Assembly: GCA_019614645.1 (NCBI GenBank)
Contig: JABWDB010000049.1
Coordinates: 1,054,001-1,118,000, forward strand
Direction of reading: 5' to 3'
DNA length: 64,000 bases
DNA from: Stratiolaelaps scimitus
Lineage: Eukaryota > Arthropoda > Arachnida > Mesostigmata > Laelapidae
Under the pieces are notes generated by a model, which made no database searches, had not been told where the DNA came from, and saw only the letters and a program-made list of their open reading frames with translations. Position numbers and translations under genes: made by a program. The first letter of the stretch is position 1. Every line of letters begins with the position of its first letter. Positions 59,405 through 64,000 of this stretch are shown in pieces.

Positions 59405-60626
59405 AAGAAGAGCGAAGAGAGAGAGTAAAAGAGCGAGGACAATACAGGTGGCGGTTTGAGAAGGTTGGCCGGGCGTAACGAAGAGCCTTCTTCGGGCCAA
59501 GTGTAGGTAGGCAGCCAGCCAGACAGTTCGCCACCGAACGAAGTCTGCCACCGTGGCCCACGGGAGCGGTGTTGGTACATCCCCTGCTTTCCCCGTTACA
59601 CTTTCCCGGAGCAACTCACTCTACATTTTCGTTCTCTCGACACTATCTCTGCTTTTGGTTCCACTGTTCCTTGTCACGACCGCTAGTTCATGGTCCGTGC
59701 AATCGTTGGTTCGCTCCTGTAGTTTCTGCCTCTTCTGCTGTTGGAGTTGCTGTTGCTGCTGATACCAACAACGCCGCAGCTGAAGACCCAGTGAGCGGTG
59801 GGTGTCCATCGACCGTTACGCTTGGACTCTAATCGGTCCAGAATCAAGCTAAGCGCTCCACAAGTCATACAGGAGGCTCAGGGAACGAACCAGCTAACCG
59901 ACGAACGGACATTGTCCAATGGGACACGAAGTGCTGCCACCCTGTAGCCAGATGTCGTCGTTATTGTCAACGTACCTCGCTCGAGTGTTAAAACTCGGGT
60001 GCCATATCGCTTCTTTTGAGGCTACTTTAGCCGGCTGCCATACTGCTTGTTGCTCTTGGTGATACGGCCACAGCAGTTGCTGCTGCTGCCGCCGTTGTCT
60101 AGCATTGTTGTCGAAGTGGCAGCACATCGTTGTTGGCGAACGGTAAGCTCTGCTGAACGTGGTCATGGGCACTTGAGAGGAACGAAGAAGCTCATCGTAA
60201 CAAGGAGCACTGTGTCTGGTGATATCGGGAAGGCGGGCTATTCGTGCACAAAATAAGCTAACGAAACACATATGAACAAATATATCGATACTCGCAGATA
60301 CCCGAGCGGGCGGGCTATCTTTGGGAGAAAGCGAAACCATTGTGATACGTTGGGATAAATCCAAAACAGGAAACGATGAACGAACTCATCGAGAAACGAG
60401 AATAACAATAATTTTCTGGATAGGTACGCGTTGAACCGGTACAACAACACACCATCGGCGCTGAATTGCTTTCTGTTCTGTCAGAGAAAGTAGACGAATA
60501 ACGGAACTCGTAATGATATGTAGAGCTATCTCCGCGCGATGGCATCTGCCTGCGTGTGGGCACGCTCAAACGCTCCATTAGACCGGAACCTAATCTCTGT
60601 CTGTGAGTACGTATTTTGTGTTGTAA
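56799..60626. other. GC-rich, strand-biased segment, no supported gene
   Basis: From about 57550 to 59900 the sequence is GC-rich, with CT-rich then GA-rich + strands, GTT-type cryptic repeats (58430-58500) and the GA block at 59283. The 202-codon minus frame at 58480-59088 is the longest single frame outside the transposon but has no ATG start and a low-information Arg/Ser/Leu product. Donor-like sites occur at 58592 (GTAAGT) and 60139 (AACG/GTAAGC). Confidence 0.4.
59283..59428. repeat. Purine-only (GA)n block
   Basis: GA tracts at 59283-59312 and 59369-59399 plus degenerate GA up to about 59428 make a strongly purine-rich strand. Such tracts in arthropod promoters can bind GAGA-type factors; that role here is inference. 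Confidence 0.9.
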
Positions 60627-60893
60627 AACTTTGCAACATTCTCCTCGCAACGAGCTTCGCACAGCGTAGTGCTTTGGGCTTCTTGGGCCTCTCTTGCTTC
60701 AATTGGTTTCCCGAAGGAATATACCGCATACATAGGCGTTGTGGCTAATCCTGCTGGACTTGCTTTCCAATGGCAGTTCTTTCCAGATGGTCCATTTTTC
60801 GGGCAGGTGAAACTTCCTTCAGTAAACTCGTTCAGGTCGGTCGAGATAATAAGAAAGGCCAGTCGAGAAGACAAGAAATGGCAAATTGCTTGA
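60627..60893 (+). CDS. Open frame, possible exon
   Basis: The frame is open for 88 codons from after TAA at 60624-60626 to a TGA at 60891-60893. The second half is coding-like (VNSFRSVEIIRKASREDKKW). An ATG-started frame at 60539 with a donor-like CTGTCT/GTGAGTA at 60604 lies just upstream. The minus strand (60590-60874) is also open. No domain recognised. Confidence 0.15.
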   Translation, partial: NFATFSSQRASHSVVLWASWASLASIGFPKEYTAYIGVVANPAGLAFQWQFFPDGPFFGQVKLPSVNSFRSVEIIRKASREDKKWQIA

Positions 60894-61347
60894 CGGGCTT
60901 GCTCTATTTAATTTGAACTAAAGCAAATGGCTGACAACATATATGCCTGTAGCAGAAACTGGTCGTTAATTCCGGGAAATCTATTTTGTTTATATCATAT
61001 AATACGTACCCCTATATAATACAAATTTTTCACTGACAAGGTGACCTTGCACGTCACGAATGAACAGGACGATTCCAGCGGAGAAAGCGTAACTCTTCCC
61101 TCAGGTTTGTGTGCCCACAATAATCACTTTCCCGTGGATGGCATGGAAGGGGAACGCCAAGAAATGTTCAAAAATAATAGAGTGAAGCTAATAAAACATT
61201 GGATGATCCGTTATATTTTTCGGTGTATATGAAGACTCGCACATTGTATATGGGCAAAATGCGTATATCGTCGAGCGGTCGTATAGATGTTGAACGTGCT
61301 TCGCATAATGGCCCTATTTGACTGCAGCAACAGCGGTATCAATAGTA

Positions 61348-61350
61348 ATA

Positions 61351-61391
<41 letters not shown>

Positions 61392-61392
61392 G
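61348..61392. repeat. Compound (TA)n/CA microsatellite
   Basis: Two TA tracts are interrupted by one CA. A second compound tract of the same form lies at 61980-62010. Confidence 0.95.
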
Positions 61393-61417
61393 TGATAACG
61401 CTTAATAATAAGTGGTA

Positions 61418-61475
61418 AATGGTAAATGGTAAATCTTTATTGGTTTATTTAAGGAGCTGCAATTTTTCAATGCTT
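61418..61475 (+). repeat. Dispersed repeat, copy 2 of 2, led by a 7-bp tandem
   Basis: Three units of GGTAAAT lead into CTTTATTGGTTTATTTAAGG, which resembles 50703-50745. Short tandem repeats at the end of an element are common at retroposon 3' ends, but the family is not recognised. Confidence 0.4.
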
Positions 61476-62483
61476 AAGCTCTCTTATGGGTCGTTCTGAT
61501 TCCCCCGAATACACATTCGTGCAGCGAGCCGAGCACGGCTTGTCATCAAACGGCGAGTTCTGCGCCAAAATAGATGATACGCATAACAATGGAGTCAAGT
61601 GAGCGCCCCCGTTCCACCGCAAACGCTCTCCCCGTCAAGCTAGCCTCATTCCCCGAAAATTGAAGAGCCAGCGAGCCCTATTCAAGGCTTGCCTCTCTTT
61701 GCGTTGAAAACATCTCTATTCTCCTTCAACCGACAGACCCCGGTTGAACCCCCACCCGCTTTCATGTTCAGACCTTATTTTTGTCCATTCTCCCTCCGAT
61801 GACATACGATCCTCGATGGATAGCGAGGGCTGCTGACCGCTTCTCTGGATGCCCGTTCCACGGGCTGGCCGCTACCAATCGACAGGATCAGTGAACATCG
61901 ATTTTGAGAGGGCGCCACGCGGCTCGAGTGACTCAGCAGGACGACCCAATTCCCGGTTATTCTGTCGATTCTATAGCGGCTTATATATATATATATATAT
62001 ACATATATATTGAGCTATCGGCGAGAGTGCCTTCGAAGCAAGCGGAGGATGTGGATGAACGAAGCTGAGGTGCCATGATTCTTCATCATCATGATAGGGA
62101 TTCACAGATGAACCTCCAATGCGATCGATAATTAATAATAACGGTAACGCATTTGCATTTTGAGGCTGTTCATTGTTTTAGGATAAATTGTTGGTTGGAG
62201 TTGCCGCTAAATTTCTGTCCACCAGCCGGTCTACGGATGCACACTAATCGTAGTACCTTATGAATCGGTGGCCATAAGAAAACTATGAAAATCAATGTGA
62301 ATTTGATAGTATTCGCCTCTGCGGCTCAATTTTAACTGCATATAATAGTCGTTACCATTTTTCTGCATCGTCTCCATTTCGCAATAGTTCGGTTGAGGTC
62401 GAATTCTCGACTGTTTTGCGCGGGTGAGCTCGTTCGTTCGAACCTCTCAATTCGAGCTATACGAAACTTGCTCAACCTCGTGT

Positions 62484-62877
62484 TCAATTTGCATTTTTAT
62501 ACTGTCCCTTATTAATTACTAAAAGTCTGAATGTTACATACCAATATAAGAATAATAGTAATAAATACTTATAATTGACGCGGAGGTTCGGCGCGTGGTG
62601 CGTGGAAACTAACTCAAGGGCAGACAGTTTCGGTATCTCACCGGCAGGACATCGGCTAGATGCGTTCAAGGTACTTACCTGAAATTGATAAAGAGAAATG
62701 AAATTAGACTAGTCATGCAAAAATACAGATGTCTCGGCACTCACCGGCGTGGCATCTGGAACATAAGAACTAGTTCGGCAGTTCACGATCAAAGCCTCAG
62801 TTCGGCACAGTTCATGATGAAAGCGTGTACGTGGAATAATGTGAACCCTATTTGCTCTACCAATGCTTCTTCACCCT
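62484..62877 (-). CDS. Candidate two-exon stretch with a 66-bp intron
   Basis: On the minus strand an open frame (62877 to 62745) reaches CACGCCG/GTGAGT. A 66-bp intron (62744-62679) has an in-frame TAG, a CTAAT branch-like motif, and ends CATTTCTCTTTATCAATTTCAG. The frame resumes in phase at 62678 and is open to TGA at 62484-62486. The upstream part includes RTEALIVNCRTSSYVPDATP. The downstream part includes AGEIPKLSALELVSTHHAP, then a hydrophobic stretch (LLLLFLYWYVTFRLLVI). A second donor-like site (GCCG/GTGAGA) lies near 62638. The first exon's acceptor is unclear. Confidence 0.27.
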
Positions 62878-63127
62878 GAGCTAGGCATTGCGTTGTATAT
62901 TGTTTAATAAACTGAATATACGATTGCGTCTCATGGAGTCCACACTATTTCTTAAGCTGTTCTACGAATAATCTGCTCACAATCTGCGATACTTTTTAGA
63001 ACTGGTGCATGCCTCTTAACACTAATTTCCAAGCAAGAATGTGTGCAGCCCTCCATGTGAACTCACCTTCTACATTTTAATGCTCTCCTCATTTTGTTTT
63101 TCTATTTAATTCTTCTTTCTAATGCAG

Positions 63128-63252
63128 ATTATGTATATCTACCCCACACGCACAAGATTGCAAGGGATCATACATATGGCCGGATGCTGGTTAACCAGCT
63201 GTGGAAACTAGTGCCTCTGCGCGCGCTCATCTACAATAAACTAGCCACATGA
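63128..63252 (+). CDS. Candidate 3' terminal exon after a very strong acceptor
   Basis: CTATTTAATTCTTCTTTCTAATGCAG ends at 63127 and is the best pyrimidine-tract/branch/acceptor match seen in the window. One of the three frames after it is open for 40 codons to TGA 63250-63252, with a product including RDHTYGRMLVNQLWKLVPLR. AATAAA occurs at 63235-63240 inside the exon. No upstream exon was identified. Confidence 0.25.
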
Positions 63253-63619
63253 ACTAAGGACAGTAACATCAACAATAAGAAATAAGTGGAGAAATCTTCA
63301 AAGTGAAAGTCTGAAATTATGATATGACATGTACGTCGTGTCTCACCCCTCACTCTTGCTTTCTTGTCGCCAGTGCGTATGTTTGGTATAAGCTGTGGCT
63401 CATAGGTGCTCGCAGGTCTCAGGCTTCGCCGGTGTTCGCTGCCCTTCTAAAGCACCAGAGCCGACGTTGTGCCCGCAGGATCGACCGGCTGCCGGTCTAT
63501 CGTGCTAGTGCGCGGCCCGCTTGGGAAATCCGGAAAAAAGAGAAGACACGAGATGAAGGCGACAGCCGTGGGCCGTTCGACGGAAGCGTAGAGCGACATC
63601 AGTGACTGGTTTCGAAAGC

Positions 63620-63743
63620 AAATGGAATTTCGCGCAGTGGCAACTTTCACCCCCTCCCGGAACTCTGTGAGATTTTTCGCGTACGTCGTTCTCACAATGA
63701 GTAGCAGCAACGTCAGCTTTGCTAGCTCCACCGCCACCGCCAT
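63620..63743 (-). CDS. Candidate first exon encoding a signal peptide
   Basis: ATG at 63743 (G at -3 and +4) opens MAVAVELAKLTLLLLIVRTT followed by YAKNLTEF, a textbook signal-peptide profile with a possible cleavage after YA. A donor-like GGG/GTGAAAG follows after about 35 codons, and the unspliced frame stays open to about 63447. The opposite strand has a Ser/Thr-rich ATG frame at 63622-63813. No mature domain can be seen. Confidence 0.2.
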
Positions 63744-63868
63744 TACAGGCTCCACGTTTTCCACTGTGCCCTACCCGGAACGCCAGCCTCCTCAGGCTCT
63801 TGCACCTTTCTAGCTCGAGTCTGCCGTCGCTTTTGTCGTCCTGCGGAGACTAAAACGCAACGCGGTAC

Positions 63869-63900
63869 CAGTCGCTTCAGCTTACAGGCTGAAACGACTG
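63869..63900. other. Compact 13-bp stem hairpin
   Basis: CAGTCGCTTCAGC at 63869-63881 pairs with GCTGAAACGACTG at 63888-63900 at 12 of 13 positions, around the 6-nt loop TTACAG. It is GC-richer than the other hairpins. It lies about 125 bp upstream of the minus-strand ATG at 63743. Confidence 0.65.
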
Positions 63901-64000
63901 TGCGCCGGACTCCCTGTCGGCCAGTGGCGAACGGTGAGGATGGGTTTCCTCATGGATGGTAGCCAGGAGAGAGAGAGAGAGACCATTGTTGATGACCCGC

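Larger units (their letters stand above)
60894..62483. other. Non-coding with compound TA tracts
   Basis: Holds the TA tracts at 61348 and 61980 and the second dispersed-repeat copy. No gene seen. Confidence 0.5.

Noticed and set aside
1..64000. CRISPR arrays, bacterial operons, rRNA genes or viral genes
   Set aside because: No regularly spaced repeats with unique spacers, no dense gene order with ribosome binding sites, no rRNA-like stretch and no viral protein signature were seen.

Overview
The window is eukaryotic nuclear DNA from an invertebrate animal, most likely an arthropod. The evidence for this is: almost no long open reading frames; dozens of (TA)n, (GA)n and trinucleotide microsatellites; several tRNA-derived retroposon fragments with pol III box A/B motifs; one full-length mariner-type DNA transposon; and intron-like signals (GTRAGT donors, pyrimidine-rich YAG acceptors, one possible 66-bp intron). 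I saw no rRNA, no intact tRNA gene, no CRISPR array and no prokaryotic operon. The species cannot be fixed from this sequence; the arthropod assignment is inference. The one confident gene-like object is the mariner element at 49162-50426. It has 26-bp terminal inverted repeats with two mismatches, a TA duplication, and a transposase with an intact D,D34D triad that is broken by one frameshift near its N-terminus. Layout: 1-12.2 kb is AT-leaning non-coding DNA with (TA)n tracts. 12.2-13.5 kb holds a 187-bp-spaced direct repeat and two copies of a tRNA-derived SINE. 14.8-18.5 kb has the first exon-like stretches, a CpG-rich GA-repeat segment and a long hairpin. 18.6-29 kb carries four more SINE/tRNA-like sequences of several families, with exon-like frames at 22.9 and 27.1 kb. 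31.6 kb holds the longest (TA)n tract. 32-48 kb mixes CpG-rich segments with possible exons. 48.9-50.4 kb holds a tRNA-like SINE head next to the mariner. 51.2-54.8 kb is the densest cluster of exon-like frames, with opposing strands. 55.8-60.3 kb is a long GC-rich, pyrimidine/purine-biased segment. 62.4-64 kb has a candidate two-exon gene, a candidate 3' terminal exon and a perfect-looking hairpin. All candidate exons rest on an open frame plus a splice-site or start-context match. None shows a domain I recognise, so each carries low confidence and needs RNA evidence. No set of genes in the window can be shown to act together. The reader should take the transposon, SINE and repeat annotation as solid, and the exon list as leads.
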